Origin: Gordonia sp. PP30
GTDB taxonomy: Bacteria; Actinomycetota; Actinomycetes; Mycobacteriales; Mycobacteriaceae
Assembly: GCF_023100845.1 (NCBI RefSeq)
Contig: NZ_CP095864.1
Coordinates: 3,472,001-3,536,000 of the forward strand
DNA length: 64,000 nucleotides
Direction: 5' to 3'
Shown: in pieces, positions 8,693 through 18,032 of the stretch
Numbering within the stretch: the stretch's first letter is position 1
How the letters are laid out: every line of letters starts with the position of its first letter
Program-made: the position numbers and the translations under genes
The notes under the pieces: model-generated
Seen by the model: the letters and a program-made list of their open reading frames with translations, nothing else
The model's database searches: none
Told to the model about the DNA's origin: nothing

Positions 8693-9937
8693 ATGCGTCC
8701 GCAGTCCACCCCTGGGCTCGTTCGGCGGTTGTCCCTCGTGCTGGTGGCGTTCTTGCTGGGCGTGCTGACCGTCGCCGCCGGGCCCGGTCCGGTCGCCGCC
8801 GAGCCCGCCGCGGGCGCCGCGCTGACCGTGACACCGTCGACCGACCTGAACGCCACCGACACCGTGACGGTGTCCGGCCGCGGCTTCGCGAAGAACACTC
8901 CGCTGCTGGTCATGGAGACCATCGCGCTGCCCAACACGGGTATCCCGGTCGCCCACTCCGGCCGCACGCGGGTGACCACCGACGCCCAGGGCGGATTCTC
9001 GACCACGCTCTCGGTGCGCCGCAGCTTCGCGCGGATCGACTGCGGCAAGACCCGCTGCTTCGTCACGACCATCCCGGCTCGGGCCCGCGGCGCCGACCGC
9101 AGCCAGATCCGGTCGACGCCGATCTCCTTCCGCACCGGCACCGCTCCCACGCTGGTCGTCACCCCGCACACCGATCTGCGCGCGGGCACCCAGGTCACGG
9201 TCGCCGGCAGCGGGTTCGCCAAGGGCCGCGCACTGCAGGTGGCGCAGACCGTCGCCCGGCCGATCGCCGGACGGCCCGTGCTGCACGCCGACCCGGTCAC
9301 GGTGACGCCGGATGCGCGCGGCCGGTTCACCACGACCCTCAAGGTCTATCCGAAGATCCACGACGTCAACTGCCTCAAGGTGCCCTGCTTCATCGCCGCC
9401 TACCCGGCCGATCCCGCCGCCGTCGCGCAGCGCAACGACGCGTGGGCACCGATCGCGTTCGATCCCTCGGACACGACGATGCTGGCCGTCGACCGGCCGC
9501 AGATCCTGCAGTCGGAGACCGCCAAGATCGACATCACCGGCGCGCAGCCGCTGGACCGCTACCTGATCAAGGTGGACGGCCCCGACGGGCTGAGCGCGCA
9601 GCCGTTCGTGGTGGCCGATGAGCACGGCAACGCCACGGTGCTGCTGATGTCCGACTTCGACCAGGGCCTGGGTTCCTACCGCGTGCACTTCACCAACGAG
9701 CGCTCGGGCAATGTGACCGAGATCGGGTTCACCGTCGGCACCAACGCCCTGTTCAATCCGGCCGAGGACAGTGGCACGGTGACGCCGGAGAAGCTCGCGG
9801 TTCCCACGGTGCAGATCCAGCCGCTGCCGGCGAACCCCGCCGATTCCGGGCCGACCTGGAACTGGGTCCTGATCGGAATCCTCATCGCCGTCACGCTGGT
9901 GATCTTCGGCGTCGTCGGCTGGTTCGCGCGCGACTGA
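8693..9937 (+). CDS. Secreted/membrane-anchored protein with two neocarzinostatin-like repeats
   Basis: The start at ATG 8693 follows GAGGAGA and gives 414 residues with an N-terminal signal peptide (hydrophobic core LSLVLVAFLLGVLTVAA, cleavage likely after the VAAEPAAGA region) and a C-terminal membrane helix (about residues 385-408) ending in GWFARD. Two tandem immunoglobulin-like units follow the signal, starting LTVTPSTDLNATDTVTVSG and LVVTPHTDLRAGTQVTVAG; each ends with a matching Cys pair (DCGKTRC, NCLKVPC) that should form a disulfide loop. The pattern resembles neocarzinostatin-type or other bacterial Ig-like folds. A third, less similar domain leads to the anchor. It is probably an exported, surface-held protein; ligand unknown. 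A conserved Mycobacteriales hypothetical is the safe name. Confidence 0.75.
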   Translation: MRPQSTPGLVRRLSLVLVAFLLGVLTVAAGPGPVAAEPAAGAALTVTPSTDLNATDTVTVSGRGFAKNTPLLVMETIALPNTGIPVAHSGRTRVTTDAQGGFSTTLSVRRSFARIDCGKTRCFVTTIPARARGADRSQIRSTPISFRTGTAPTLVVTPHTDLRAGTQVTVAGSGFAKGRALQVAQTVARPIAGRPVLHADPVTVTPDARGRFTTTLKVYPKIHDVNCLKVPCFIAAYPADPAAVAQRNDAWAPIAFDPSDTTMLAVDRPQILQSETAKIDITGAQPLDRYLIKVDGPDGLSAQPFVVADEHGNATVLLMSDFDQGLGSYRVHFTNERSGNVTEIGFTVGTNALFNPAEDSGTVTPEKLAVPTVQIQPLPANPADSGPTWNWVLIGILIAVTLVIFGVVGWFARD

Positions 9938-9949
9938 TCCGTTCCGCGT

Positions 9950-10732
9950 CTATCCGGTGGCGGCGGCCGGCTGCCACGGGCCGGTACGGGCCAGCACCGC
10001 GCCGGTGATCGACATGATGATCACCAGGATGCAGGTCACCAGGATCAGGTAGCCGCCCGCGCCGGTCGCGAAGTCGTAGTGCGACATGATGTAGTCGTTC
10101 GATCGGGTGTCGGACACCAGGGTGGTGTCGTCGGGCCGCGCCACGAAGTAGCCGATCGCGGCGGTGGCGAGAGCCGCGAAGACGGCGTTCACGATGAAGA
10201 ACGCGCGCCGCCCCACATTGCACAGGATGAACACGGCGCCGAGCAGCGTCGGCACCAGCAGGATGACCGGGATGATGGCGACCATCAGCAGCGACGCCGA
10301 GGCGCCGTCGTAGAGTTCGAGCGCCGGTCCCTGGTGCGTCCACCGGCCCCAGCCGTCGGCCGTGGACGCCACCCCGCTCGCGTGCGGCGTGATCAGGGTG
10401 AAGTTCAGGAACCCGAATGCGATGACCAGCAGCCAGGCGACGATCGTGAGACCGCCGAGGATACGCGTCAGACCGGTGTTGAGCTTCGGCCGCTTCATCG
10501 GTGCGAACTGGGGTGCGTACGCCGGGTACGGGGCCGGAGTTCCGGCTTGCGGATACGTCTGCGACGCGGGCGCGGAGCCCTGGGGTGCATAGCCCTGCGG
10601 GGCGTGACCGGGCGGGGCGTAGCCGGGCGGGGCGTAGACCTGCTGCGACGGAATGGGCGGCTCCACCGACGGCGGTGCCTGCGTCTCCCCCTCGGACTGT
10701 TCGTGCGGGCCGTTCTGCTGCGCGTCGGTCAT
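9950..10732 (-). CDS. Proline/glutamine-rich membrane protein, four predicted helices
   Basis: A 260-residue protein whose first 75 residues are disordered and rich in Pro, Gln, Tyr and Ala (repeated YAPPG/YAPQG units), followed by four hydrophobic segments at about 92-114, 146-170, 175-198 and 225-248. The extracytoplasmic loop after helix 1 contains Trp and Gly residues. The architecture (P/Q-rich cytosolic tail plus small membrane domain) is common among actinobacterial hypotheticals. It is convergent with the preceding secreted protein with only 12 bp between. No function can be assigned. Confidence 0.75.
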   Translation of the reverse strand: MTDAQQNGPHEQSEGETQAPPSVEPPIPSQQVYAPPGYAPPGHAPQGYAPQGSAPASQTYPQAGTPAPYPAYAPQFAPMKRPKLNTGLTRILGGLTIVAWLLVIAFGFLNFTLITPHASGVASTADGWGRWTHQGPALELYDGASASLLMVAIIPVILLVPTLLGAVFILCNVGRRAFFIVNAVFAALATAAIGYFVARPDDTTLVSDTRSNDYIMSHYDFATGAGGYLILVTCILVIIMSITGAVLARTGPWQPAAATG

Positions 10733-10858
10733 CGCCGTCGCCCCCCTGTCGTGTCGATCGATGCGAGACGTTCGCGTCGATGGTAGTCATCGCGTCCCGG
10801 AATGCCCGCGTTCTGACACACTCGATCGCAGGACATGCTCGACGATGAAGGACCGACC

Positions 10859-12046
10859 ATGAACGGACGGACGCTGGCGACGGGTGCGCTCGGCGGATTC
10901 AAGAAAGCCCGGCTGACCTGGCTGCGGCTGCGCGGCCAGACCCCGGAGAGCGTCGCCGAGCAGCGGGTGGTCAGCGGGACGTCGTGGGACGAGTTCTGCG
11001 ACACCCTGAAGGCGGCGGGCGCCGCGATCGTCTTCCCCGGCACCCCGGCCGATCCCCTCACCCAGGCCGAGGGCTACCGCTATCTGAGCCGGCTCACGCG
11101 CGCCGGGCTGGAGGCGTTCGTCGAATACGGCGACGTCCGGGCGCCGGTCCTGCGGCGGATGGTGCACGAGACCGCGAAGATGGGCTCGGACAACCCCGAC
11201 AACTACTACATGAACGCCTCGATCGACGGCGGGCTGGAGTACCTGATCACCGGGACCCGCGGCACCGTCGACTACCTCGGTTTCGGCACGCAGGCGGGCG
11301 ACTACGGCCAGGGCGGCCAGATGCCGACCACCGGCTACGTCGAGGCCACCGAACTGGAGATCGGCGACGACGGCCGGTTCGAGCTGGTCGTCAGCGCCCG
11401 CGAGCATCCCGGAAACTGGCTGCCGATGACGCCGGAGACCGGGTTGCTGATCGTGCGGCAGACCTTCGCCGACCGCACCACGGAGGTGCCGGCCGAGCTG
11501 TCCATCGAACTGCTCGACGGCGCGCAGGCACCGGCGCCGCTGACGTGCACGCAGGTCGACGCCGGTCTCGGCAAGGCGAGCCTGCTGGTCGCCGGGGCTT
11601 CGATGCTCTTCGCGAAGTGGGCGAAGGAGTTCGCCGGGCACGCCAACGAACTGCCGATGTTCGACCCGGACCGTTCGCTGAAGGCCGGCGGCGATCCGAA
11701 CATCGTCTACTACCACTCCTACTGGCGGCTGGCGCCGGACGAAGCCCTGGTGATCGACGCGCAGGTGCCCGACTGCGAGGGCTGGAACTTCCAGCTCGAC
11801 AATCACTGGCTGGAATCGCTCGACTACCGGTACCACCGGATCCACGTCAACAAGCACACCGCGGAGTACCGGGCCGACGGGAGCGTACGGATCGTCGTCG
11901 CCCACACCGATCCGGGAGTGCCCAACTGGATCGAGACCACCGGGCACGAGTGCGGCGCCATGAGTTTCCGGTGGATCAAGGCCGCCTCGCATCCGCAGCC
12001 GCGCACCCGGGTGGTGCCGGTGGCCGACGTGCCCGGTCTGCCGTGA
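10859..12046 (+). CDS. DUF1214-like domain protein
   Basis: ATG 10859 has a well-placed GAAGGA and is preferred over an in-frame ATG at 10835; the product is 395 residues. A helical N-terminal region is followed by beta-rich sequence with NYYMNASIDG and HPGNWLPMTPETGLLIVRQTF, the latter typical of DUF1214, which often occurs with DUF1254 in proteins of unknown function. The end (NWIETTGHECGAMSFRWIKA) is also conserved in this kind of protein. There is no signal peptide. The stop overlaps the sulfotransferase start (GTGA), so the two are coupled; together they may act on a sterol- or lipid-like compound, but this is inference from neighbourhood. Confidence 0.75.
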   Translation: MNGRTLATGALGGFKKARLTWLRLRGQTPESVAEQRVVSGTSWDEFCDTLKAAGAAIVFPGTPADPLTQAEGYRYLSRLTRAGLEAFVEYGDVRAPVLRRMVHETAKMGSDNPDNYYMNASIDGGLEYLITGTRGTVDYLGFGTQAGDYGQGGQMPTTGYVEATELEIGDDGRFELVVSAREHPGNWLPMTPETGLLIVRQTFADRTTEVPAELSIELLDGAQAPAPLTCTQVDAGLGKASLLVAGASMLFAKWAKEFAGHANELPMFDPDRSLKAGGDPNIVYYHSYWRLAPDEALVIDAQVPDCEGWNFQLDNHWLESLDYRYHRIHVNKHTAEYRADGSVRIVVAHTDPGVPNWIETTGHECGAMSFRWIKAASHPQPRTRVVPVADVPGLP

Positions 12047-13308
12047 CCTTCCAGCCGTTCCAGCGCCGTCCGATCGCCGCTCTCAACGCGGCGGGGCGGC
12101 TGCTGGCACGACGCGGCGTGACCGTCGACCTCGGCGCGGACGCGCTGCGGCGACGAGCCACCGCGGCGACCGGCCTGCCCTGGCCCGACGACCCCGCCGT
12201 CGATGAGGCGCTCGACGTGCTGACCTCGTCGATCATCGACGAGGCGCACCTGAGCTTCTTCGGTTCGCTGGTGATCCGGGCCCGGCTGCACGGGTTGCTC
12301 ACCACCAGACTCCGGGTGGCCGCGCTGGTGGCCGCCCATCCGGAGATCACCGAGACCCCGATCGAACCACCGATCGTGATCGCCGGGCTGCAGCGCAGCG
12401 GCACGACGATGCTGCACCGGCTGATCGCCGCCGATCCGGACGTGCGCACCGTGCAGTCGTGGGAGGTGGTGCATCTGCTGCCCGGCAAACGCGAGAAGCC
12501 GGGCCGGCCGCGGCTGCGGATCGCGCAGACCCGCGCCGCCGAATGGGCGCTGCGGTACCTTAATCCGCGGTTCTTCGCGATCCACGCGGTGGAGGCCGAC
12601 GGTCCCGAGGAGGACGTCCTACTGCAGGAGTATTCGCTGCTCTCGCAGGTCCCCGAAGCCATGCTGCGCGTGCCGTCGTACGCGCGGTGGCTCGCCGGGC
12701 AGGACATGCACGCGTCATACGAGTACCTGAAGCTGCTGCTCCAGGTACTCGCCCGGCAGGACCACCGGCCGCGCTGGGTGCTCAAGACCCCCGCGCATCT
12801 GGAACATCTCGACGTGCTGCTCGACGTGTTCCCGGACGCGGTGATCGTGCAGACGCATCGCGACCCGGTGCGCACCACGGCGTCGTTCTCGTCGATGCTG
12901 GCCCACGGACATTCGATGTTCTCCGACGAGGTCGACGCCGAGGCGGTGGCGCGGCACTGGCTCGCCCGGAACGTCGACATGGTGAACCGGGCGCTCGACG
13001 TCCGCGAGCGGCGGCCCGAGGTGTTCCTCGATGTGCGGTACGACGACCTCGTCGCCGACCCGATGGCCCAGGTCGCGCGGATCTACGACGCCGCGGGCTT
13101 CCCGCTGACCGACGAGGTGCGCTCCGAGATGGCCGAGCACCGGGAGTCGCACGCCCAACACGCGCACGGCGTGCACCGGTATTCGCTGGCGGAGTTCGGC
13201 CTCACCGAGGACGAGGTGTCGCGGGCGTACGCACGCTACCGGTCGTACTTCCCCACGACCGCCGATCCGCCGGCCGAGCCGCCCCGCGCCCCGCAGGGCG
13301 AGGGGTGA
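12043..13308 (+). CDS. Sulfotransferase family protein
   Basis: The GTG start at 12043 overlaps the preceding stop by 3 bp; the product has 421 residues. The 5'-phosphosulfate loop is visible as LQRSGTTMLHR (about residues 116-126) and the 3'-phosphate region as VQTHRDPVRTTASF. A conserved WVLKTPAHLEHLD segment lies between. The family transfers sulfate from PAPS to hydroxyl or amine acceptors, and actinobacteria often have several with glycolipid or small-molecule substrates. No PAPS synthesis genes are in the window. The acceptor is unknown; coupling to the DUF1214-like gene is the only hint. Confidence 0.85.
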   Translation: MTFQPFQRRPIAALNAAGRLLARRGVTVDLGADALRRRATAATGLPWPDDPAVDEALDVLTSSIIDEAHLSFFGSLVIRARLHGLLTTRLRVAALVAAHPEITETPIEPPIVIAGLQRSGTTMLHRLIAADPDVRTVQSWEVVHLLPGKREKPGRPRLRIAQTRAAEWALRYLNPRFFAIHAVEADGPEEDVLLQEYSLLSQVPEAMLRVPSYARWLAGQDMHASYEYLKLLLQVLARQDHRPRWVLKTPAHLEHLDVLLDVFPDAVIVQTHRDPVRTTASFSSMLAHGHSMFSDEVDAEAVARHWLARNVDMVNRALDVRERRPEVFLDVRYDDLVADPMAQVARIYDAAGFPLTDEVRSEMAEHRESHAQHAHGVHRYSLAEFGLTEDEVSRAYARYRSYFPTTADPPAEPPRAPQGEG

Positions 13309-13338
13309 GTCGAAGCCAAACCGCTCGAACCCGGAGGC

Positions 13339-14199
13339 TCAGAGCCCGGACGACACCCCCGTCAACTCCTCCGCCCGAGCCCACAGCCGCCCGGCCAGCG
13401 CGTAGTCGCACGCCGTGCGCGACCGGCCGAGGAGCACCGGCTCGCCGCGCAGCGTCCACAACCCGTCGACCCCGACGTAGCTGCCGGGCGGGATCGGCTC
13501 GGCGAGGCAGTAGAGGGTGGTCGCGGCGCCCGCGTCCTCGTCGTTCGCGAGGAGTCCGGCCGTGCCGCGCACCGCGCGATGGGCCCAGCCGAAGCCGGGT
13601 TTGCTGGAGATGTTGGTGGCCACCCAGCCGGGGGTCGTGAGCATCGCCCGCACCGGCGACCCGGCCGCCCGCAGGCGCCGGTCCAGTTCCAGCCCGAACA
13701 GCATCACCGCGAGCTTCGATCGCCCGTACGCGCGGGCCGGATTCCAGCGGGCCCGGTCGAGGTCGAGGTCGCCGGGGTCGAGGGTGGCCGCCTTGTGTGC
13801 GTCGGATGCCACGCACACGATCGTCCGGGTGACCTGCGGGAGCAGCAGTGTGGTGAGCGCGAACGGGCCGAGGAAGTTGGTGCCGATCGCGATCTCGAAG
13901 CCGTCGGCGGTGTGGTCGTGCCGGTGCGGGAACATTCCGGCGTTGTTGATCAGGTGGTCGACGTCGCCGTCGATCCGCCCGGCGAAGTCGCGCACCGAGT
14001 CGAGATCGGCGAGGTCGAGGTGCTCGACGATGCAGTCGCCCCCGAACTCCGCGGCCCGCTGCCGTCCGAGCTCGGCGTCGCGCACGGCGAGCGTCACCCG
14101 GACCCCGGCCCCTGCGAGTGCCCGCGCGGTGGCCATCCCGATCCCGTGCGTCGCCCCGGTCACGATCGCCCGCTGTCCCCGCAGTTCGCTCAGGTTCAT
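13339..14199 (-). CDS. Short-chain dehydrogenase (WW-oxidoreductase/retinol dehydrogenase-like)
   Basis: ATG 14199 is preceded by GGGGAG and gives 286 residues. Motifs are TGATHGIG (about 18-25), NNAGM and YGRSKLA (catalytic Tyr and Lys). The body, with NFLGPFALTTLLLPQ and a long C-terminal part, is typical of the retinol-dehydrogenase-like SDR group, which in actinobacteria act on varied alcohols and ketones. It faces the sulfotransferase gene tail to tail and has no operon partner. Confidence 0.85.
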   Translation of the reverse strand: MNLSELRGQRAIVTGATHGIGMATARALAGAGVRVTLAVRDAELGRQRAAEFGGDCIVEHLDLADLDSVRDFAGRIDGDVDHLINNAGMFPHRHDHTADGFEIAIGTNFLGPFALTTLLLPQVTRTIVCVASDAHKAATLDPGDLDLDRARWNPARAYGRSKLAVMLFGLELDRRLRAAGSPVRAMLTTPGWVATNISSKPGFGWAHRAVRGTAGLLANDEDAGAATTLYCLAEPIPPGSYVGVDGLWTLRGEPVLLGRSRTACDYALAGRLWARAEELTGVSSGL

Positions 14200-14270
14200 G
14201 GTCGTCTCCCCTCCACTCCTCCACCCGCCCGCCCGTTTTCCGATCCGGCGCGCCGCGGGCCCGCCGCTTC

Positions 14271-14370
14271 GCGACACTCGGCCGCCGGCCGCGACACTCG
14301 GGCGAGACGCGACACCCGCGGGCGTCGCTTTTCGGGCGGTTGTCGCGGATTCCGACCGACTGTCGCTTTC
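14271..14370. repeat. Cluster of GTGTCGC-type motifs in a gene-free stretch
   Basis: The 223 bp between the SDR start and the ssrA terminator contain no gene. GCGACACTCG occurs at 14271 and 14291, GCGACACCCG at 14309, and TGTCGC in the other orientation at 14341 and 14361. Spacing is close to 20 bp. The same motif recurs in two other intergenic regions of the window. Confidence 0.6.
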
Positions 14371-14422
14371 CGGGGCCGACCCACCCAGTATCGACGGTTC
14401 TGCCCGTTCGCGGGACGGAAAC

Positions 14423-14450
14423 GGCCCCTCACCCGAGTGGGTGAGGGGCC
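14423..14450 (-). terminator. Intrinsic terminator of ssrA
   Basis: Arms GGCCCCTCACCC and GGGTGAGGGGCC form a near-perfect stem with a 4-nt loop just downstream of the ssrA 3' end on the minus strand, followed by GTTTCCG. Confidence 0.8.
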
Positions 14451-14460
14451 GGTCCTTCGG

Positions 14461-14831
14461 TGGAGCTGCCGGGAATTGAACCCGGGTCCTCCGTCACTTC
14501 GGTAGGGCTTCTCCGTGTGCAGTCCGCTCCGTCTCTACTTGGATCTCCCGGTCTCACGAACAAGCCGGGATGACGATCCCAGTCGCTGTTGGATGTCCCG
14601 TCCCCGCCCGCGACCGGCGAACGACGGTGAGTTCCCTAGCTGATGCCGGCATCCGGATCCGGGAACAGAGATCCGGGCCGACAGACTAGCCTCGCTGATC
14701 AGGCAGCGAGAGCGTAGTCGCGCTGATTGGTATCGGCGCTTAATTGGTTGCTGCGACGCTTACGGTGGTCTCTAGCCTGCACCGACACGCTTCCCCTACC
14801 TCGATGCACGTAGTCGAAACCGATCAGCCCC
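14461..14831 (-). ncRNA. ssrA: Transfer-messenger RNA (tmRNA)
   Basis: Reading the minus strand, the RNA starts GGGGCTGATCGGTTTCGAC and ends with a T-arm GGGTTCAATTCCC and CAGCTCC-A; the first and last seven bases pair as the acceptor stem (one G-U). The tag frame is at 14699-14737: GCC resume codon, then ADTNQRDYALAA and TGA, close to the mycobacterial tags ending RDYALAA. Length is about 371 nt. tmRNA frees stalled ribosomes together with SmpB, encoded about 900 bp downstream on the same strand. The base triplet after the discriminator A is CCG in the DNA, not CCA, so the CCA end is not fully encoded unless the end is placed differently. Confidence 0.95.
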
Positions 14832-14958
14832 GAGGTAGCCCGCCGCTTTGACGGACTACCTATGGTAACGCGATCGCCCCGAGAATTCATCCCGATATTC
14901 AGCGGGTGGTTCCCCACGATGATCGAGCAGAGTCCGCGACGATCGAGCGAAGTCGAGA

Positions 14959-15726
14959 TCAGCCGATCTGGAGCAGCGCCGAATCGCCGGGGGCCAGCTC
15001 CACCGAGAGGCGCCCGGCGGCCGAGCGGTACCGGTCGCCGGTCCACAGGTCGGTGGCCGGAACGGAGTCGTCGCCCGCCAGATTCAGGTCGGCGATCGCC
15101 ACCGAGCGCACGACCGGCTCATCACCGGTGTTGGTCAGCGAGACCAGCAGCCCGGTGGTCCCGATCGCGCGGGAGAAGACGCCCGGGTCGCCGGCGACAC
15201 GGGCACCGGCCGCCGGGCGCTGATCGCGGGCGACGGCCAGCATCGCCGGGTTGATGAGCAGCGGCAGGTTCTCCTCGGGCAGAGTCGCCGAGGCGTCCCC
15301 GGAGACGGTGAGCGGGTGGCCGGACATCACCGCCCGGGTCAGCGCGGTCCGCAGGCCGGTCTGCGGCTGGGCGGCGTCGACGGCGTCGCGTACGCGCTCG
15401 TCGTCGGTGCGGACCGTCCAGAGTGACATGCCGTGGTCGGCGACGTAGTCGCGGTCGTCGTCGGTGATGAGGCGCGGGTCGCCGTCGCAGGCGAGGTAGA
15501 TGTCGCGGTAGCCGGCCTGGGCCAGCCTGCGGCCGGCGAGGACGTCGACGGTGGCGCGCACGTCACCGGACGTGACCAGGCAGCCGTCGGGCACGGCGAT
15601 CAGCCAGCCGGGCGGCGGCGGCGGTGCGGCGCGATTCTCCCGCGCCGGCTTCTCGCCGCAACCGGTCAGTACGGCCAGGCCGAGCAGCGCGACGAGCACC
15701 GCCACGAGCGCGCGCCGCACGGCCAT
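14959..15726 (-). CDS. Lipoprotein with a shortened alpha-galactosidase-like (GH27) pattern
   Basis: ATG 15726 overlaps the smpB stop (TGATG); 255 residues. The first 23 residues are a lipoprotein signal with lipobox VLTGC, so the mature protein should be anchored to the outer face of the membrane. The next part (DVRATVDVLAGRRLAQAGYRD) resembles the start of GH27 alpha-galactosidases, and the rest (MSGHPLTVSGD, LPLLINPAMLAVARDQ, DLWTG, LAPGDSALL) resembles their C-terminal half, but the central barrel with the catalytic aspartates is missing. It is therefore probably a non-catalytic, perhaps carbohydrate-binding, relic. The same position after smpB is held by a conserved hypothetical gene in M. 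tuberculosis. Confidence 0.7.
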   Translation of the reverse strand: MAVRRALVAVLVALLGLAVLTGCGEKPARENRAAPPPPPGWLIAVPDGCLVTSGDVRATVDVLAGRRLAQAGYRDIYLACDGDPRLITDDDRDYVADHGMSLWTVRTDDERVRDAVDAAQPQTGLRTALTRAVMSGHPLTVSGDASATLPEENLPLLINPAMLAVARDQRPAAGARVAGDPGVFSRAIGTTGLLVSLTNTGDEPVVRSVAIADLNLAGDDSVPATDLWTGDRYRSAAGRLSVELAPGDSALLQIG

Positions 15727-16199
15727 CACATGCCCTTGACGCGCCGGCCGAGTTCGCGCTCCACCTCGCGCTTGGCGGTCCGTTCGGCGATGTCGCGGCG
15801 CTTGTCGTGCGCCTGCTTGCCGCGGGCCAGCGCGAGCTGCACTTTCGCGTAACCGTCGGTGAAGTGCATGTCGAGCGGTACCAGCGTGAGGTTGCCGTCC
15901 TGCAGCTTGCCGATCAGCTGGTCGATCTCGCCGCGGTGCAGCAGCAGCTTGCGCTTGCGGCGCACCGGGTGGTTGGTCCACGACCCGTGGCCGTATTCGG
16001 CGATGTGCAGCGCGTGCAGCCAGATCTCGCCGTCTTCGACGGTCGCGAACGCGTCGACCAGCGACGCCTTGCCGTCGCGCAACGCTTTCACCTCGGTGCC
16101 CTGCAGCACGATCCCCGTCTCGTACTCGTCGAGGATGGTGTAGTTGTGCCGCGCCTTCCGGTTGGTGGCGATCACCGACCGGCCCTTCTCCCTGGGCAC
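15726..16199 (-). CDS. smpB: SsrA-binding protein SmpB
   Basis: The GTG start at 16199, six bases after AAGGAG, gives 157 residues, the usual length. Family landmarks are [19 protein letters not shown] (OB-fold entry), [14 protein letters not shown], the basic [10 protein letters not shown] segment, and a basic C-terminal tail ([22 protein letters not shown]) that enters the mRNA channel of the ribosome. SmpB delivers tmRNA to stalled ribosomes. It follows ftsE-ftsX on the same strand after 116 bp and is translationally coupled to the lipoprotein gene. Confidence 0.97.
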   Translation of the reverse strand: MPREKGRSVIATNRKARHNYTILDEYETGIVLQGTEVKALRDGKASLVDAFATVEDGEIWLHALHIAEYGHGSWTNHPVRRKRKLLLHRGEIDQLIGKLQDGNLTLVPLDMHFTDGYAKVQLALARGKQAHDKRRDIAERTAKREVERELGRRVKGM

Positions 16200-16224
16200 C
16201 GCAGACTCCTTCTCTGATCGCAGT

Positions 16225-16241
16225 GTTGCGCAATGCGCAAC
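16225..16241. promoter_or_regulatory. Perfect palindrome upstream of smpB
   Basis: GTTGCGCAATGCGCAAC has 8-bp arms around one base and ends 26 bp before the smpB start. It may be a transcription-factor site for a separate smpB promoter. A weaker hairpin (CCGAACC/GGTTCGG, 16291-16313) lies between it and the ftsX stop. Confidence 0.45.
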
Positions 16242-16315
16242 GATGGACGACTGAAGGCTGTTCTTTCCGATAACGGCCTCCGGCCGAACCCCGAACCTCC
16301 TTCGTCGGTTCGGCG

Positions 16316-17221
16316 TTACTCCCGGACGTAGACCCGCAGCGTGCCGTACGCGGTGATACCCGCGAGCACGACGCCGGTCAGCAGCAACCACGGGGAGACG
16401 TACCAGACGTCGGCCGTCGTGATGCGTGCCAGGATGTTCACACCGTAGAGGTCGCCGAGCGCTTTGTCGAAGAAGAAAACCTTCGCGGCGAACAGCCCGC
16501 CGATGGCCAGGAGCGCACCGACGATCGCGGCGAGCACCGCTTCCAGCAGGAACGGCAGCTGGGTGTACCAGCGGGTGGCACCGACCAGCCGCATGATCGA
16601 CACCTCGGTGCGTCTGGTGTACGCCGCGATCTGCACCGTGTTCACGATCAGCAGGATCGCGGCCACGGCGAGCACGGCGGCGATGGTGAACGCGGCGTTG
16701 CGCGCGCCGTCGAGCACGCTGAAGATGCGTTTGACCAGTTCGCGCTGGTCGAGGACGCCGTCTATGCCCTCCGCCGTGCGGAACTTGTCGAGGATCCGAC
16801 CGAATTGTTTCGGGTCGGAGACGCGGACGCGCAGCGCCGCCTGGAACGAGTCCGGGCTCATCAGCTCGGCGATCTCCGGGTTGTCCTGCTCCCAGGACTT
16901 CTTCGCCGCCTCGAACGACTGCTGCCTGCTGATATAGGTGACCGAGGCGACGCCGGGCTCGGCCTCGATCTCCTTCTTCACCGCCGCACACGGGTCCTCG
17001 GTGCAGTTGGTGTCGCGGGCGCTGACGTCCTTGTTGATGAAGAACTGCATCTCGACGCGGTCGAGGAAGATCTTCTGGCTCTTGTCGGCCATCTGGATCA
17101 CCAGGAGGCCGCCGCCCAGCATGCCGAGGGTCACCGCGGTGGTGAGCACCATCGCCACGGTCATCGTGAGGTTCCGCCGGAAACCGGTGAAGACCTCACT
17201 CAGAATGAATCCTGCTCGCAT
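16316..17221 (-). CDS. ftsX: Cell division protein FtsX
   Basis: A 301-residue membrane protein with the FtsX plan: helix 1 near residues 20-45 ([21 protein letters not shown]), an extracytoplasmic domain of about 130 residues with a Cys pair (DTNCTEDPC), then three helices at about 178-200, 222-250 and 270-295 separated by [19 protein letters not shown], the conserved coupling loop to FtsE. FtsEX controls peptidoglycan hydrolases at division; in mycobacteria the partner is an NlpC/P60 hydrolase. It lies 9 bp after ftsE. Confidence 0.95.
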   Translation of the reverse strand: MRAGFILSEVFTGFRRNLTMTVAMVLTTAVTLGMLGGGLLVIQMADKSQKIFLDRVEMQFFINKDVSARDTNCTEDPCAAVKKEIEAEPGVASVTYISRQQSFEAAKKSWEQDNPEIAELMSPDSFQAALRVRVSDPKQFGRILDKFRTAEGIDGVLDQRELVKRIFSVLDGARNAAFTIAAVLAVAAILLIVNTVQIAAYTRRTEVSIMRLVGATRWYTQLPFLLEAVLAAIVGALLAIGGLFAAKVFFFDKALGDLYGVNILARITTADVWYVSPWLLLTGVVLAGITAYGTLRVYVRE

Positions 17222-17230
17222 CTTCGCCTC

Positions 17231-17917
<687 letters not shown>

Positions 17918-17935
17918 AGCACGGAGTCTAACGAC

Positions 17936-17962
17936 GCCGCCTGAGAGTCCCGCTCAGGCGGC
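17936..17962 (-). terminator. Hairpin between the mscS-associated membrane gene and ftsE
   Basis: Perfect 10-bp arms GCCGCCTGAG and CTCAGGCGGC with a 7-nt loop, 70 bp after the stop of the upstream minus-strand gene. The T-tract is weak (GTCGTTAG), so it may be a partial terminator. Confidence 0.55.
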
Positions 17963-18032
17963 GCCGGGGCGTGCCGATCGCGGCGACGCATGATCTCGAC
18001 TTCGCGGGCCCCGAGACCCCATCCCCCGCGCT

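Noticed and set aside
10984-12042. Upstream extension of the sulfotransferase frame
   Set aside because: It lies wholly in the preceding DUF1214-like gene in another frame; the family begins at GTG 12043.
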